Origin: Cupriavidus consociatus
Lineage (GTDB): Bacteria; Pseudomonadota; Gammaproteobacteria; Burkholderiales; Burkholderiaceae
Assembly: GCF_017814975.1 (NCBI RefSeq)
Contig: NZ_JAGIQA010000004.1
Span: 186,001 to 250,000, forward strand
DNA: 64,000 nt
Reading direction: 5' to 3'
The position numbers were made by a program, and so were the translations under genes. The notes beneath the pieces were generated by a model. It was not told the DNA's origin. It saw only the letters and a program-made list of their open reading frames with translations, and searched no databases. Every line of letters starts with the position of its first letter. Position 1 is the stretch's first letter. Of this stretch, positions 38,260 through 48,037 are shown one piece after another.

Positions 38260-40212
38260 TCAGGCCGCCTGCGCCTCGGTGCGGAACACCGCCATCGCGC
38301 GCTGCATCTGCTGCGCCTGCGCCTGCAACGACTGCGCCGCGGCGGCTGCCTCCTCCACCAGCGCGGCGTTCTGCTGCGTGACCTGATCCATCTGCGCCAC
38401 CGCCTGGTTGACCTGCGCGATGCCGCTGCTCTGCTCGCGCGAGGCGTGACTGATCTCGTCCATCATCGCCGTCACGCGACGGATCGCGGCTACCGTGCTG
38501 TCCATGCTGGCGGCAGCATCCACCGCCAGCGACGTGCCGGATGCCACGCGCTGGGCCGACTGCGAGATCAGCGTGCCGATTTCCCGGGCCGAGTTGCCGG
38601 CGCGCTGCGCCAGCCCGCGCACCTCGGACGCCACCACGGCGAAGCCGCGCCCGGCCTCGCCCGCGCGCGCCGCTTCCACCGCGGCGTTCAGCGCCAGGAT
38701 ATTGGTCTGGAAGGCGATCGCGTCGATCACCGCGATGATGTCGACGATGCGGCGCGAATCGGCCTCGATGTCCAGCATGGTCTGCTGCATGCGCCCCACC
38801 GCGGCGCCGCCGGCCAGCGCGATGTCCGACGCCTCGCGCGCCAGCTCGCTGGCCTGCCCGGCGCTGCCGGCGTTCTGCTGCACGGTGGCGGTCAGTTGCT
38901 CCATGCTGGCCGCGGTCTGCTCCAGCGACGAGGCCTGTTCCTCGGTGCGCTGCGACAGGTCGATATTGCCCTGCGCGATCTCGCCGGCAGCAGCCAGCAC
39001 GTTGTGCGCGCCGGCCTTGGTATCGCCGATCAGCCCGCGCCAGCTGTCCACCAGCGACAGCAGGTGGCGCTTGACTTCGCTGAACTCGTCGCGGCCGTGC
39101 ACCGCCATGCGCAGGCTCAGGTCGCCGGCATTGATGCGGTCGACCATGTCACCCACGGTGCGCACGTCGCCGCGCATGCCGCGGCTGAAGCCGCCGAACA
39201 AATAGAAGGCAAGGGCCAGCGCGACCACGCCCAGCGCCGCCAGCAGCGCGAACTGGCGCTGCTGCGCGGCGATGCGCTGCGCCAGCATGGCGCCGGCAAT
39301 TGCGGAGAACGCCTTGTTGGCGGCCAGCACGCCGTTGATCGCCGCGGTCGCCTCGTCGAAATAGGTCTTGGCATCGATGCTGATGCCGCCCGCCCCAAGC
39401 ATGCGCGCCTTGAGCGTGCCGTAGAAGTTGTCCATCGCCGTCAGCTGCTGCATGGCCGCATCGAGCTGCGGCTGGTGTGCCGGCGCATTCCTGCGCACGC
39501 GCGCGACATCGCGCCGGATGGCTTCCAGTCCCTCCTGGATCTGCTCGGCGAGCGCGCCCAGGTCGGCCTGCTGCGCGGCCGCGGCATAGCCGCCCTGCGC
39601 GATGATGCCGGCGCCGCGCCCGCGCGCCAGCGCGCTGTGCTCCGCCAGGCGCGGCATCGGGCCAACCAACAGGTTGAGCAGGTAATAGGCGCCGGCCTCG
39701 CCGTCGAGCGCGAGCGCCGAGCGGTCGGCCACGTCGGCGATGAACAGCTGCGTCTGCCTGACGAGCGCGCTGTGACGCTCGAACAGCGGCCCGGCCGTGG
39801 TGTTCAGGCCGAGGCCGAGGATGTGCTGCCAGTCCTGCTCCAGCTTGCGCGCCGCTGGCTCGAGCGCAAAGCCGGGATTGGCGGCGGTGGCACGCAGCAG
39901 TTCGGCGAGGTTGGCCGCGGCCTTGCCGTCGGCCGCGTCGAAGGTCGGCCGGAAGCCGGCGTTGCCGGCCAGCACGGTATTCGCCGCACCGCGCCGGACC
40001 TGCGTCTCGCGCATGAAGTCGAGCGCGTGGCCGACGATGACCAGACCGCGCCGTTCGCTGTCGGTGGTGCGGATCGACTGCGCCGCGCCATGCAGCACGA
40101 CGTACATCGCCCCGCACAGCGGCACGAGGAACAGCACTGCGATCAGGGTCAGTTTCTGGTTGATGTTCAGGCGCGCCATCAGGCGCTCGGCGGGGCGGAA
40201 AAAGGCGGTCAT
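38260..40212 (-). CDS. Methyl-accepting chemotaxis protein
   Basis: A 650-residue chemoreceptor. TM1 ([19 protein letters not shown]) is followed by a large helical periplasmic domain of about 280 residues. TM2 ([19 protein letters not shown]), a HAMP domain, and the signalling hairpin come next, with the tip [20 protein letters not shown] and [17 protein letters not shown]. It ends in an Ala/Gln-rich tail without the CheR-tethering pentapeptide. The ATG chosen precedes [14 protein letters not shown]; longer forms lack a Shine-Dalgarno. The ligand is unknown; pcaK lies two genes upstream. Confidence 0.92.
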   Translation of the reverse strand: MTAFFRPAERLMARLNINQKLTLIAVLFLVPLCGAMYVVLHGAAQSIRTTDSERRGLVIVGHALDFMRETQVRRGAANTVLAGNAGFRPTFDAADGKAAANLAELLRATAANPGFALEPAARKLEQDWQHILGLGLNTTAGPLFERHSALVRQTQLFIADVADRSALALDGEAGAYYLLNLLVGPMPRLAEHSALARGRGAGIIAQGGYAAAAQQADLGALAEQIQEGLEAIRRDVARVRRNAPAHQPQLDAAMQQLTAMDNFYGTLKARMLGAGGISIDAKTYFDEATAAINGVLAANKAFSAIAGAMLAQRIAAQQRQFALLAALGVVALALAFYLFGGFSRGMRGDVRTVGDMVDRINAGDLSLRMAVHGRDEFSEVKRHLLSLVDSWRGLIGDTKAGAHNVLAAAGEIAQGNIDLSQRTEEQASSLEQTAASMEQLTATVQQNAGSAGQASELAREASDIALAGGAAVGRMQQTMLDIEADSRRIVDIIAVIDAIAFQTNILALNAAVEAARAGEAGRGFAVVASEVRGLAQRAGNSAREIGTLISQSAQRVASGTSLAVDAAASMDSTVAAIRRVTAMMDEISHASREQSSGIAQVNQAVAQMDQVTQQNAALVEEAAAAAQSLQAQAQQMQRAMAVFRTEAQAA

Positions 40213-40447
40213 TGGCTCGGCTGGACTGGCAGGAAAGGGCTGACAAGGGATTGGCCTTCCCCCGGCTATCGGTTGCGTTTTCCAGGCCTGAAGCACGAAT
40301 TCCGATCATTTTGACGATGCGCAAACGGGGTGCAGAAAATGCCCTGCATCAGGGCAAAATGCACGCGCCGGAGGCAGGAATTCGCGCTTGCACGCGCAGC
40401 GACGGCGATGCCGCCGGAGCGCTTCGCGCAGTCGCCGCGCGCGTCGC

Positions 40448-41488
40448 CTATCGCTTTCCGGCCCTGGATTTGCCGGCCCCGGCCTGTGCCTGCTTGCGCC
40501 GCGCGCGCGGCGGCTGCACGCCGGCCATGGCCGGCACCGCCTCGCGCATCGCATCGATGAACAACCTGAGCCTGGCAGGGTAGAAGCTGGCGTAGGGATA
40601 GACCAGGTAGACCGGCAGCGGCTCGGCCTGCCACTCGGGCAACAGATGCAGCAGATCGCCGCGCGCGATGTCGGCGGCGAAGATCCACGCCGAGCCCACG
40701 CCGACGCCCAGCCCTTGCAGCGCGGCAGCGCGCAACGCGTACAGGCTGTCGGTGCTCAGCCGCGGCCGGAACCGGAGTTCGCGGCAGTCGCCGCTGGCCG
40801 CGTGCGACAGCGTCATCGCCTGGCGGTAGAAGGTGTGCAGCGCCAGCCAGGGCAGCGCCTCCAGCTCCTCGGGCTGGCGCGGCAGCCGCCGGCCTGCGAA
40901 CAGTGCCGGCGCGGCAACCGCCAGGCGCGGCACTTCGGCCAGCCTGACGGCGACCAGTCCAGGCTCGCGCACTTCGCCGACATGGACGGCGCAATCGATG
41001 GCCTCGGCGATGAAGTCCGGAGTGCGGTCATGCAGCAGCCACTCCACCGCGACCTGGTCGTACTGGCGCATGTAGGCCGCCAGCGGCGGCACCATCAGGT
41101 CCTGGCCGAAGGCATGCGGCACCACCACGCGCAGCGTGCCTTCGGGCGCGTAGCCGGCGCCGCGCAGGTCGGCCTCGAGCGTCGCCCAGTCGCCGACCAG
41201 CGCCTTGGCGCGTTCGTAGCAGCGCTCGCCGTCCTCGGTCAGCTTCATCGCATGCGTGGAGCGCTGCAGCAGGCGCACGCCCAGTTGCCGCTCCAGCGCC
41301 TGCAGGCGGCGGCTGACCGTGGGCTGCGTGGTCCGCAGTTGCGCGGCGGCCTGCGACAGGCTGCCCGCCTCGACGATGCGCACGAAGGTCTGCAGCAGTT
41401 CGATGCGGTCGGCACCGGCGCTGGCCGGGGCGGGTTCCAGGCTGCCGGCCCGTGCCCTGGTCCGTGCGATGGTTCGCGGTCTGGTCAT
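40448..41488 (-). CDS. LysR-family transcriptional regulator
   Basis: A 346-residue regulator with an unusual basic N-terminal extension (RPRTIARTRARAGSLEPA) before the HTH (TFVRIVEAGSLSQAAAQLRT, QPTVSRRLQALERQ). The C-terminus is also extended and basic (RARRKQAQAGAGKSRAGKR). It is divergent from an MFS gene, 151 bp away, and probably controls it. Confidence 0.9.
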   Translation of the reverse strand: MTRPRTIARTRARAGSLEPAPASAGADRIELLQTFVRIVEAGSLSQAAAQLRTTQPTVSRRLQALERQLGVRLLQRSTHAMKLTEDGERCYERAKALVGDWATLEADLRGAGYAPEGTLRVVVPHAFGQDLMVPPLAAYMRQYDQVAVEWLLHDRTPDFIAEAIDCAVHVGEVREPGLVAVRLAEVPRLAVAAPALFAGRRLPRQPEELEALPWLALHTFYRQAMTLSHAASGDCRELRFRPRLSTDSLYALRAAALQGLGVGVGSAWIFAADIARGDLLHLLPEWQAEPLPVYLVYPYASFYPARLRLFIDAMREAVPAMAGVQPPRARRKQAQAGAGKSRAGKR

Positions 41489-41555
41489 ACGCGCCTCGTA
41501 TAGCCGTTGTTCACCGCACACCTCTACCAGAAAAGGCGAGGGCCGGACAAGATCT

Positions 41556-41591
41556 GCATCCATCGCATCCATTGCACCGATTGCATCGATT
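41556..41591. repeat. Four tandem 9-bp GCATCSATT-like units between LysR and MFS genes
   Basis: Units GCATCCATC, GCATCCATT, GCACCGATT and GCATCGATT follow one another, the next 9 bp starting GCGGAT. They lie in the divergent promoter gap, 48 bp before the MFS ATG. They may be a phased regulator site or a slippage-prone tract. Confidence 0.75.
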
Positions 41592-41639
41592 GCGGATCTG
41601 CCTTTTTCAACGAAATCACCAGATTCAGGGATACCGACC

Positions 41640-42971
41640 ATGTCCTGCCTTTCCACCTCGTCCGCCACTGCGGCCGCGACGCCATTGCCGGCCGCGTCGC
41701 CGGCGCCACTGCCGGCGCGCCTGGTATTGATGCTTGCCACTGCCGCCGGCCTCGCCGTCGCCTCGCTGTACTACAGCCAGCCCATGCTCGGCATCATGGC
41801 GCCGGACCTGCACACCTCCGGCACGGCCGTTGGCGCCATCCCGACGCTGACGCAGCTTGGCTACGCGCTGGGCATTCTGCTGCTGGCACCGCTCGGCGAC
41901 CGCTTCGACCGCCGCCGCATCATCCTGGCCAAGTCGGCGGCACTGGCGGCCGCCCTGCTGCTGGCCGGGCTGGCGCCCGGCATCGGCATGCTGCTGGCGG
42001 CGAGCCTGGCCGTCGGCTTGTCCGCCACGATGGCGCAGGACATCGTGCCCGCCGCGGCGACGCTGGCGCCCGACTCTCAGCGCGGCAAGGTGGTGGGCAC
42101 GGTCATGACCGGGCTGCTGCTCGGCATCCTGCTATCGCGCGTGGTCAGCGGCTTTGTCGCCGCGCATTTCGGCTGGCGCGCGATGCTGATCGCCGCAGCC
42201 GGCAGCATCGCCGCGATGGCGCTGGTGGCGCAGCGCAGCCTGCCGCGTTTCGCCCCGACCGCGGTGATGCCCTACCGCGCACTGCTCGGCTCGTTGCTGA
42301 CGCTGTGGCGCCGGCATGGCGACCTGCGCCGCGCCGCACTGGCGCAGGCGTTGCTGTCGGTCGGCTTCAGCGCGTTCTGGTCGACGCTGGCGGTAATGCT
42401 GCATGGCGCCCCGTTCCACCTTGGCAGCGAAGCCGCCGGCGCGTTCGGGCTGGCCGGTGCGGCAGGCGCGCTGGGCGCCCCGATTGCCGGCCGCATCGCC
42501 GACCGCCGCGGCCCGCAGGCGGTGACCCTGCTCGGCGCCGCGCTGTCCTTTGCCGCCATGCTGCTGGCGCCATGGCTGTCGCCGCAGGCGCAACTCGGGC
42601 TGCTGGTGGCCGCCGCCGTCGGCTTCGACCTGGGCGTGCAGGTGACGCTGGTCGCGCACCAGACCATCGTCTATGGCATCGACCCGGGCGCGCGCAGCCG
42701 GCTGAACGCGGTGCTGTTCGTCTGCATGTTCGCCGGCATGGCGGCGGGTGCAGCGCTCGGCAGCCTGGCGCTGGCGCATGCCGGCTGGACGGGCGTGGCA
42801 GCGCTCGCCACGGCCACGTCCCTGGCCGCGCTGGCGGTGCGGATGCTGCCGTCGGAACACCGCGAGCGCCGCAGCGCCGGACAGGACGGCGGCCAGCAGC
42901 AAGCCGGCCAAGACCTCGTCAACGAAGACTGCCGCCAGGAAGTCGTCAGCAAGGCTTCCAGCGGGCGGTGA
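41640..42971 (+). CDS. MFS efflux transporter (DHA1-like)
   Basis: A 443-residue 12-helix MFS protein. ASLYYSQPMLGIMAPDL is in TM1, LAPLGDRFDRRRII is the loop 2-3 motif A, and GAPIAGRIADRRGPQAV is the symmetric motif. A hydrophilic C-tail of about 40 residues (RSAGQDGGQQQAGQD...) is unusual. The ATG is preceded by GGGATACCGACC. The partner regulator is divergent. The substrate is unknown. Confidence 0.88.
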   Translation: MSCLSTSSATAAATPLPAASPAPLPARLVLMLATAAGLAVASLYYSQPMLGIMAPDLHTSGTAVGAIPTLTQLGYALGILLLAPLGDRFDRRRIILAKSAALAAALLLAGLAPGIGMLLAASLAVGLSATMAQDIVPAAATLAPDSQRGKVVGTVMTGLLLGILLSRVVSGFVAAHFGWRAMLIAAAGSIAAMALVAQRSLPRFAPTAVMPYRALLGSLLTLWRRHGDLRRAALAQALLSVGFSAFWSTLAVMLHGAPFHLGSEAAGAFGLAGAAGALGAPIAGRIADRRGPQAVTLLGAALSFAAMLLAPWLSPQAQLGLLVAAAVGFDLGVQVTLVAHQTIVYGIDPGARSRLNAVLFVCMFAGMAAGAALGSLALAHAGWTGVAALATATSLAALAVRMLPSEHRERRSAGQDGGQQQAGQDLVNEDCRQEVVSKASSGR

Positions 42972-43039
42972 CGGCGGGCCGCTCCGATCATCGCCCGGCC
43001 TGCGCCCTGGCATGAGCCGCCACGGACGCCACGGCCCGA

Positions 43040-44953
43040 TCATGCCGGGGGTGCCAGCCCCTCCCCTTCCTCGCCGTCTTCCTTTTCTCCCGCCGGCGGC
43101 GCCAGCGGCAACTCGATCGTCAGCGTGGTCTGGCCCGGCACCGATTGCAGTTGCAGCCGCCCGCCGATCGCTGCCGCACGCACCTGCATATTGCGCAGCC
43201 CGCGCCCGCCGCGCGTGGCGCCGGTGTCGAAGCCGCGCCCGTCATCGGCCAGCGTGATCCGGATCACCTGCGCCACCGGGTCGGCATGCGCCGCCAGCGT
43301 GATCGCGCCGGCGCCGGCGTGCTGCAGCACGTTGGTAATGCCCTCGAGCAGCAGGTACTGCAGTTCCTGCACCTTGCGCGCGGTGAAGTGGGGCAGCACC
43401 GGCAGCCGCTCGACCTGCCAGTGGATGGCGATGCCGGCCTCTTCGATACGCGGCCCCAGCCGGTAGCGCAGGTTGCCCAGCACCGCCGCGAGGTCGCCTC
43501 CGGTGTCCTGCATGGCATCGATGGAGAGCTTCAGCGAGTCCAGCGCATGCCGCACCTGCCCGGCGATCTCCGCGCGGCTGGGCTGGCCTGACTCCAGCAT
43601 CGACAGCGTGGTGACCAGCTGGCTGCCGAGGCCGTCGTGCATGTCGCGCAGGATACGGCTGCGCTCGCGCAGCGCGGTCTGCTCGGCGGCGACCTTCTGC
43701 GCGCGAGCGAAGACCGCGCGCAACTCGGCCTCGCGCTGCGCCACACGCTCGCTCAGCACCTGGTTGGAGCGCTGCAGGCTGCGTACCGCGCTGGTGTAGC
43801 GCTCCACCAGCATCCACGCCATGACCACGCTGAACGGCACCGAGACATAGCGGGTCATCGAGCGCACCCAGTAGTAGTCGCCGGTCAGCCATACGCGCAG
43901 CCAGTCGCCCAGGAACAGCACCGCCGACACGCCCACGGTGGCGGCCAGCAGCCTGGCCTCGCGGCTCGGATGCCGCAGCGCGGCCCATACCAGCGCGACC
44001 GCCACCGTCAGGATGATGCCGACCTTGGCCAGCCAGCTCAGCGGAAACACCAGCGGATGGCTCGACAGCGCCGCCAGCGGCGCCAGCACCGGCAGCGCCA
44101 GCCACAGGTAGGCGTTAAGCATGCGGTGCAGCCAGCGCCAGGGCACGCGGATCACCAGCAGGCAGAACTTGCCGATAGCGCCGAGGAAGACCTCGCGCGC
44201 GGCGGCAACGATATAGCCGCGCAGTTCCGGCGGCAGCGCGAGGTCGTCGACAAAATAGTCGAGCAGCCGCACGCTCCAGGCGATCTCGGCCAGTCCGTAC
44301 AGGCCGAAGAGCGGATCGCGCTGGCGCCACCAGATCAGCAGCGCGATGGCGCCGAGCACGGCGCTGAGCACGGCAACGATGAAGGGCCCGGCCACACGCA
44401 CCATGAATGCGTCCTGGTAGCGCGCGCGCACCGCCTTGGCCGGCCCCACCGTGACCGGAAGCAGGCCGGCTCGCGAAAACGCGCGCGCCGCCACCGTGAT
44501 GCGCAGCGTATTGCCGTGCTCACGCACCAGCTCCGGCGGCAAAGGCACATAGTACGGGCGCTTGGCCAGCGCGGATGACGGCGCGCTCAGGCTGCCGCCA
44601 GCCGCCACCAGGATGCCGTTCAGGCGCACCTCGTAGCTGCCGCCTGCCCACGGCACGAACAAGCCTGCCGCTGCCGCCGCCGGCCAGGCGCGGTCGAAGC
44701 GCAGGTCGTAGACTGCCATGCCGGACTTGCCCGGCAGCGCACGGTCCCAATAGTCCGGCAGCGTCAGGGGCTGCGCCGGCAGCACGCTGCCGTCGCTCAG
44801 CGTGGCGCTGCGCACGGCCTGTGCCAGTTCCGCCAGCCCTTCGCTCGCGTCCGGCGCGGCACCACGGGCCGGCGCCGCCAGCCACGACAGCGGCAGCAGT
44901 ACCGCGAGCACGGCAAGCACGGTCCGGGTGAGTCGCAGCCAGGTCGGCGGCAT
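43040..44953 (-). CDS. NarX/DegS-type sensor histidine kinase with 7TM-like sensor
   Basis: A 637-residue kinase. A signal peptide (TVLAVLAVLLPLSWLAAPARG) is followed by an extracytoplasmic beta-rich domain to about residue 190 and then about seven hydrophobic helices, the layout of 7TMR-DISM sensors. A coiled coil (LERVAQREAELRAVFARAQ region) precedes the HisKA_3 H-box ILRDMHDGLGSQLV near residue 430. HATPase_c motifs: GITNVLQHAGAG, LADDGRGFD and GGRGLRNMQVRA. The ligand is unknown. The LuxR-type regulator is 11 bp upstream. Confidence 0.9.
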   Translation of the reverse strand: MPPTWLRLTRTVLAVLAVLLPLSWLAAPARGAAPDASEGLAELAQAVRSATLSDGSVLPAQPLTLPDYWDRALPGKSGMAVYDLRFDRAWPAAAAAGLFVPWAGGSYEVRLNGILVAAGGSLSAPSSALAKRPYYVPLPPELVREHGNTLRITVAARAFSRAGLLPVTVGPAKAVRARYQDAFMVRVAGPFIVAVLSAVLGAIALLIWWRQRDPLFGLYGLAEIAWSVRLLDYFVDDLALPPELRGYIVAAAREVFLGAIGKFCLLVIRVPWRWLHRMLNAYLWLALPVLAPLAALSSHPLVFPLSWLAKVGIILTVAVALVWAALRHPSREARLLAATVGVSAVLFLGDWLRVWLTGDYYWVRSMTRYVSVPFSVVMAWMLVERYTSAVRSLQRSNQVLSERVAQREAELRAVFARAQKVAAEQTALRERSRILRDMHDGLGSQLVTTLSMLESGQPSRAEIAGQVRHALDSLKLSIDAMQDTGGDLAAVLGNLRYRLGPRIEEAGIAIHWQVERLPVLPHFTARKVQELQYLLLEGITNVLQHAGAGAITLAAHADPVAQVIRITLADDGRGFDTGATRGGRGLRNMQVRAAAIGGRLQLQSVPGQTTLTIELPLAPPAGEKEDGEEGEGLAPPA

Positions 44954-44964
44954 GGCGTGGGAAG

Positions 44965-45648
44965 CTACAGGGACTTGAGCAGGCCTAGCTTGGCCGCCTC
45001 GAACACGGCTTCGCCGCGCGAGCGCACCGCCAGCTTGCCGTAGATGTTCTTGATGTGCGATTGCACGGTATGCACGCTCAGGCCGACGTAGCGCGCGGTC
45101 TCCGCATAGGTGTAGCCGCGCGAGATCAGGTCGAGTATCTCGCTCTCCCGCGCCGACAGCGTCACGCTGCGCTGAGCGGCGTGGTCTCGCCCGGCGCCGT
45201 CGGCGGGCTCGGCTGGCTCGCCGCGCAGGCGGTTGACCACCTGGCGCGCAATCAGCGGGCTCATCGGCGAGCCGCCGGCGCGCAGTTCGCCGATCGAGGC
45301 AGCGATGCGGTCGGTGGTCTCGTCCTTGAGCAGGTAGCCGATGGCGCCGGCCTCGATGCTGGCCAGCACGTGCTGGTCGTCGCCGAAGACCGTAACCACC
45401 ATGCATTCGCACGCGGGATAGCGTTCGCGCGCCTGGCGTATCACCGCGATGCCGCTGCCGTCCGGCAGGCCCAGGTCGCACAGCAGCACGTCGGGCTGGT
45501 GCAGCGCCAGCCAGGCAAGCGCATCGGCGACGCTGCCGGCGCATCCGGCCACGGTGCTGGCGGGCGCATGCATCTCGACGGCCTGGACCAGGCGGCTCTG
45601 GGCCGCCGGGTCATCCTCGACGATCAGGACTCTGGTTGTACTTGTCAT
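44965..45648 (-). CDS. NarL/LuxR-type response regulator
   Basis: A 227-residue regulator. Receiver: VEDDPAAQSR, LLCDLGLPDGSG with the phospho-Asp, and GYLLKDETTD. The LuxR HTH is LSARESEILDLISRGYTYAE then VGLSVHTVQSHIKNIY. It is the partner of the 7TM-like kinase. It is divergent from the LpoB-like lipoprotein operon, with a 286-bp gap that holds no gene, and that operon is the most obvious target. Confidence 0.93.
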   Translation of the reverse strand: MTSTTRVLIVEDDPAAQSRLVQAVEMHAPASTVAGCAGSVADALAWLALHQPDVLLCDLGLPDGSGIAVIRQARERYPACECMVVTVFGDDQHVLASIEAGAIGYLLKDETTDRIAASIGELRAGGSPMSPLIARQVVNRLRGEPAEPADGAGRDHAAQRSVTLSARESEILDLISRGYTYAETARYVGLSVHTVQSHIKNIYGKLAVRSRGEAVFEAAKLGLLKSL

Positions 45649-45934
45649 GCCAGTTTGATTGAAGGACTGGCCGTTGCGTCGGCGCGACGGTTGCCGGCGG
45701 ATTCTGACATATCCCCCGGGGTCGCGGGCGTGGCACGGTCTGGTTTTCAGGGTAAACACAAGCGCCGCCGCGGCGGGCCTGCACCAGCCCTATCCATGGC
45801 ACAGCCGCCGGCGCTTGCCCATCCCATGTTTTAGGGAGGCGCGGCCGAACACGCGCTCCTATCATCGCCGTAAAAGAGCCGCAGGGCAGCCAACGACGCA
45901 CGCGGCAGACATCGGGAAATACGGGGAAAGAACC

Positions 45935-46693
45935 GTGGACAAGCAAAACGCCGGTACACCGGCAACACGGGGAGCCGCCAAGGCATGCGCCAAAGGCGGC
46001 AGGGAAGGCAGGGGGGGACCCGCGGGCACCATCCCGGCAGCCGCCGCGACGCGGCCGCTTGCCGGGATGGCCGCTTGCGGGATGGCACTGATGCTGCCGG
46101 CGCTGCTCGCCGGCTGTCTTGCCGCGGCGCCTAACGCCGCCGGGGTGGCTGCCACCGACCTGGACGTGGGCCGCAAGGGTGCGGTCTCAGGCGTCGGCCT
46201 GGAAGGCCACGACATCGTCTCGATGTCCGACCTGATGATGCGCGACATCCTGGCCCAGCCGCGCTTTGCCCCGGGCCCGGACGGCAAGCGCCCGCGCATT
46301 GCGCTGGACAGCGCTTACTTCGTCAACGACAGCGCACAGCCCATGGACCGGCAACTGATCGTCGACCGGCTGCGCATCAACCTCAACCGCGCCGCCCAGG
46401 CGCGCATCCAGTTCATCAGTGCGCAGGCCGGCATGGTGGAGCGCGAACGCCAGCTCAAGCGCAGCGGCGCAACCGATGCCGGCACGCTGGGCCTGGCACG
46501 CGCGCGGCTCGGGGCGGACTACCGGCTGACGGGGCGCATCGGCTCGCTGGACAGCCGCAGCGCCGCCACCGGCATGGTGCAGCGCTACATGCAGATCTCG
46601 TTCGAGCTGGTGGAAGTCGAGACCGGCGAAGTGGTCTGGAGCGGCATCTATGAATTCCAGCGCGCGGCCGCCGATGACGTCGTCTATCGCTGA
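45935..46693 (+). CDS. LpoB-like penicillin-binding-protein activator lipoprotein
   Basis: A 252-residue protein if started at the GTG behind GGGGAAAG. A lipobox (LLAGCLAA) lies about 60 residues in, preceded by a long Gly/Ala/Lys-rich stretch. A shorter start (ATG at 46067) places the lipobox at residues 13-17 but lacks basic residues before the hydrophobic core. The body has PRIALDSAYFVNDSAQPMD and ADYRLTGRIGSLDSR, then ETGEVVWSGIYEF, as in LpoB/COG3417. LpoB activates PBP1b from the outer membrane in enterics. It is first of a four-gene envelope operon. Confidence 0.85.
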   Translation: MDKQNAGTPATRGAAKACAKGGREGRGGPAGTIPAAAATRPLAGMAACGMALMLPALLAGCLAAAPNAAGVAATDLDVGRKGAVSGVGLEGHDIVSMSDLMMRDILAQPRFAPGPDGKRPRIALDSAYFVNDSAQPMDRQLIVDRLRINLNRAAQARIQFISAQAGMVERERQLKRSGATDAGTLGLARARLGADYRLTGRIGSLDSRSAATGMVQRYMQISFELVEVETGEVVWSGIYEFQRAAADDVVYR

Positions 46694-47186
46694 AGCGGCG
46701 CGGCGGCGCCACCGCGCCGCTGCCGCGCTGGCCGCGGCCGTGCTGGCGCTGGCCGGCTGCGCCGCCACGCCGCCCGCCTACACCGGCTGCACGCCATGGC
46801 GGCAGCAGCAGGACCGCCCGGCCTTGCCGGTGTCGTTCCTGTCGCCCGAACTGGCGGACATGGTCGGTGTGCAGCAGATCGGCACCTTCCGCACCGGCAG
46901 CGGGCTGGGCGCGGTGCACGCCGCCTTCTACAACTGCACCGACACCGACGTGGTGCTGCTGGTGCGCACACGCTTCCGCAGCGCGGCACAGCCGGGGCCG
47001 GCCGAGCCGCCCAGTGCCTGGCGCACGCTGGTGCTGGCGCCCCGCACGCAGGCCGACTACGGCGAGAACGCCGTCGCTGCCGCGTCAGTGGCCGCCGCGC
47101 TCGAGATCCTCGACGCGCAGCGCGCGCAGCAGCCATATCGCCCCGGCGAGCGCTATCCGGTGCTGCCCGGCCCCGCGCGCCCCTGA
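46674..47186 (+). CDS. YcfL-like lipoprotein (DUF1425)
   Basis: A 170-residue lipoprotein, lipobox LALAGCAA. It overlaps the end of the LpoB-like gene by 20 bp; an earlier ATG at 46650 is possible. YNCTDTDVVLLVRTRFRS and WRTLVLAPRTQADYGENA resemble YcfL, which is next to lpoB in Escherichia coli too. Function unknown; the shared neighbourhood supports a role with LpoB at the outer membrane. Confidence 0.78.
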   Translation: MTSSIAEAARRRHRAAAALAAAVLALAGCAATPPAYTGCTPWRQQQDRPALPVSFLSPELADMVGVQQIGTFRTGSGLGAVHAAFYNCTDTDVVLLVRTRFRSAAQPGPAEPPSAWRTLVLAPRTQADYGENAVAAASVAAALEILDAQRAQQPYRPGERYPVLPGPARP

Positions 47187-47225
47187 ATTCCATCCCACCG
47201 CAGGATCCCGACCCTGAGTGCATCC

Positions 47226-48029
47226 ATGCTTTTCATGCCCCGACTCCAACTGACCGCTGCCGCCTGCCTGGCGGCGCTGCTTGCCGGCTGCGCCGCCCCG
47301 CAGATGGCGCTCAAGTCAACCCGCACCGGCGGCGACAGCGCACCGCTGGTGCGCGCCGACATGGCCGGCAAGGCTGACCTGTCCAGCCTCAACGTGGGCG
47401 ATACCGTGGCGGTGTCGCCCGGCAACAGCAAGATCGTGGTGGCCTCGTCGCCGCTGGTCTATACGCTGTATGAAGACAGCACCGTGACCCACGCCGAGAT
47501 CAAGCGGCAACTGACGGTCAACCGCAAGGACGCGCCCAGGATCGAGTTCCTCAAGGGCGAACTGCATCGCGGCGACTTTGTCCGGCGCGAGATCCTGCTC
47601 GACCTGCACAGCAAGGATCCGAACGAATTCAACCGCACCATCCATTTCCTGGCCTTCAACCGCGGCGAGAAGGCCTTCCGCGGCGACCTGACGGTCTACG
47701 ACCTGCTCCCGGCTGAACTCGAGCTGGTCAGACTGGGCCCCGCCAACAAGTACACCGACCAGACCATGGTCAAGGGCGTGCTCAGCGGACTGCCTTTCCT
47801 GTCGCTGGTAACGCTGGCGATGGACAACTATTCGCGCTCCGACGAGCAGGTGCCGATGCGGCATGAGCGCCTGGACCAGGTGCAGAAGTACACCTTCCAG
47901 CGGGTGGTGCTCGAGCCGGGCCAGGCCATCGGCTTCACCATGAACGTACGCTACCAGCTGCCCAGCGAGCAGGAACTCGCCGACCTGCGCGAGAACGCGG
48001 CGCCGCTGGTCCAGCCTGGCCACCACTAA
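47226..48029 (+). CDS. Lipoprotein of unknown function in the LpoB operon
   Basis: A 267-residue protein with lipobox LLAGCAAP at about residues 19-26. The remainder is mixed alpha/beta with IVVASSPLVYTLYEDSTVTH, TIHFLAFNRGEKAFRGDLTV and YTFQRVVLEPGQAIGFTMNV. I do not recognise a domain. It starts 39 bp after the YcfL-like gene and ends 8 bp before the TPR-like gene. Confidence 0.8.
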   Translation: MLFMPRLQLTAAACLAALLAGCAAPQMALKSTRTGGDSAPLVRADMAGKADLSSLNVGDTVAVSPGNSKIVVASSPLVYTLYEDSTVTHAEIKRQLTVNRKDAPRIEFLKGELHRGDFVRREILLDLHSKDPNEFNRTIHFLAFNRGEKAFRGDLTVYDLLPAELELVRLGPANKYTDQTMVKGVLSGLPFLSLVTLAMDNYSRSDEQVPMRHERLDQVQKYTFQRVVLEPGQAIGFTMNVRYQLPSEQELADLRENAAPLVQPGHH

Positions 48030-48037
48030 GCACGGCC

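Noticed and set aside
37845-38381. A 178-residue frame over the AT-rich gap and the DUF2905 gene
   Set aside because: No ribosome-binding site, no family features, and it overlaps the well-supported DUF2905 frame.
38446-40314. A 622-residue frame opposite the chemoreceptor
   Set aside because: Shadow; His/Arg/Gln-rich and without signal, domain or start context.
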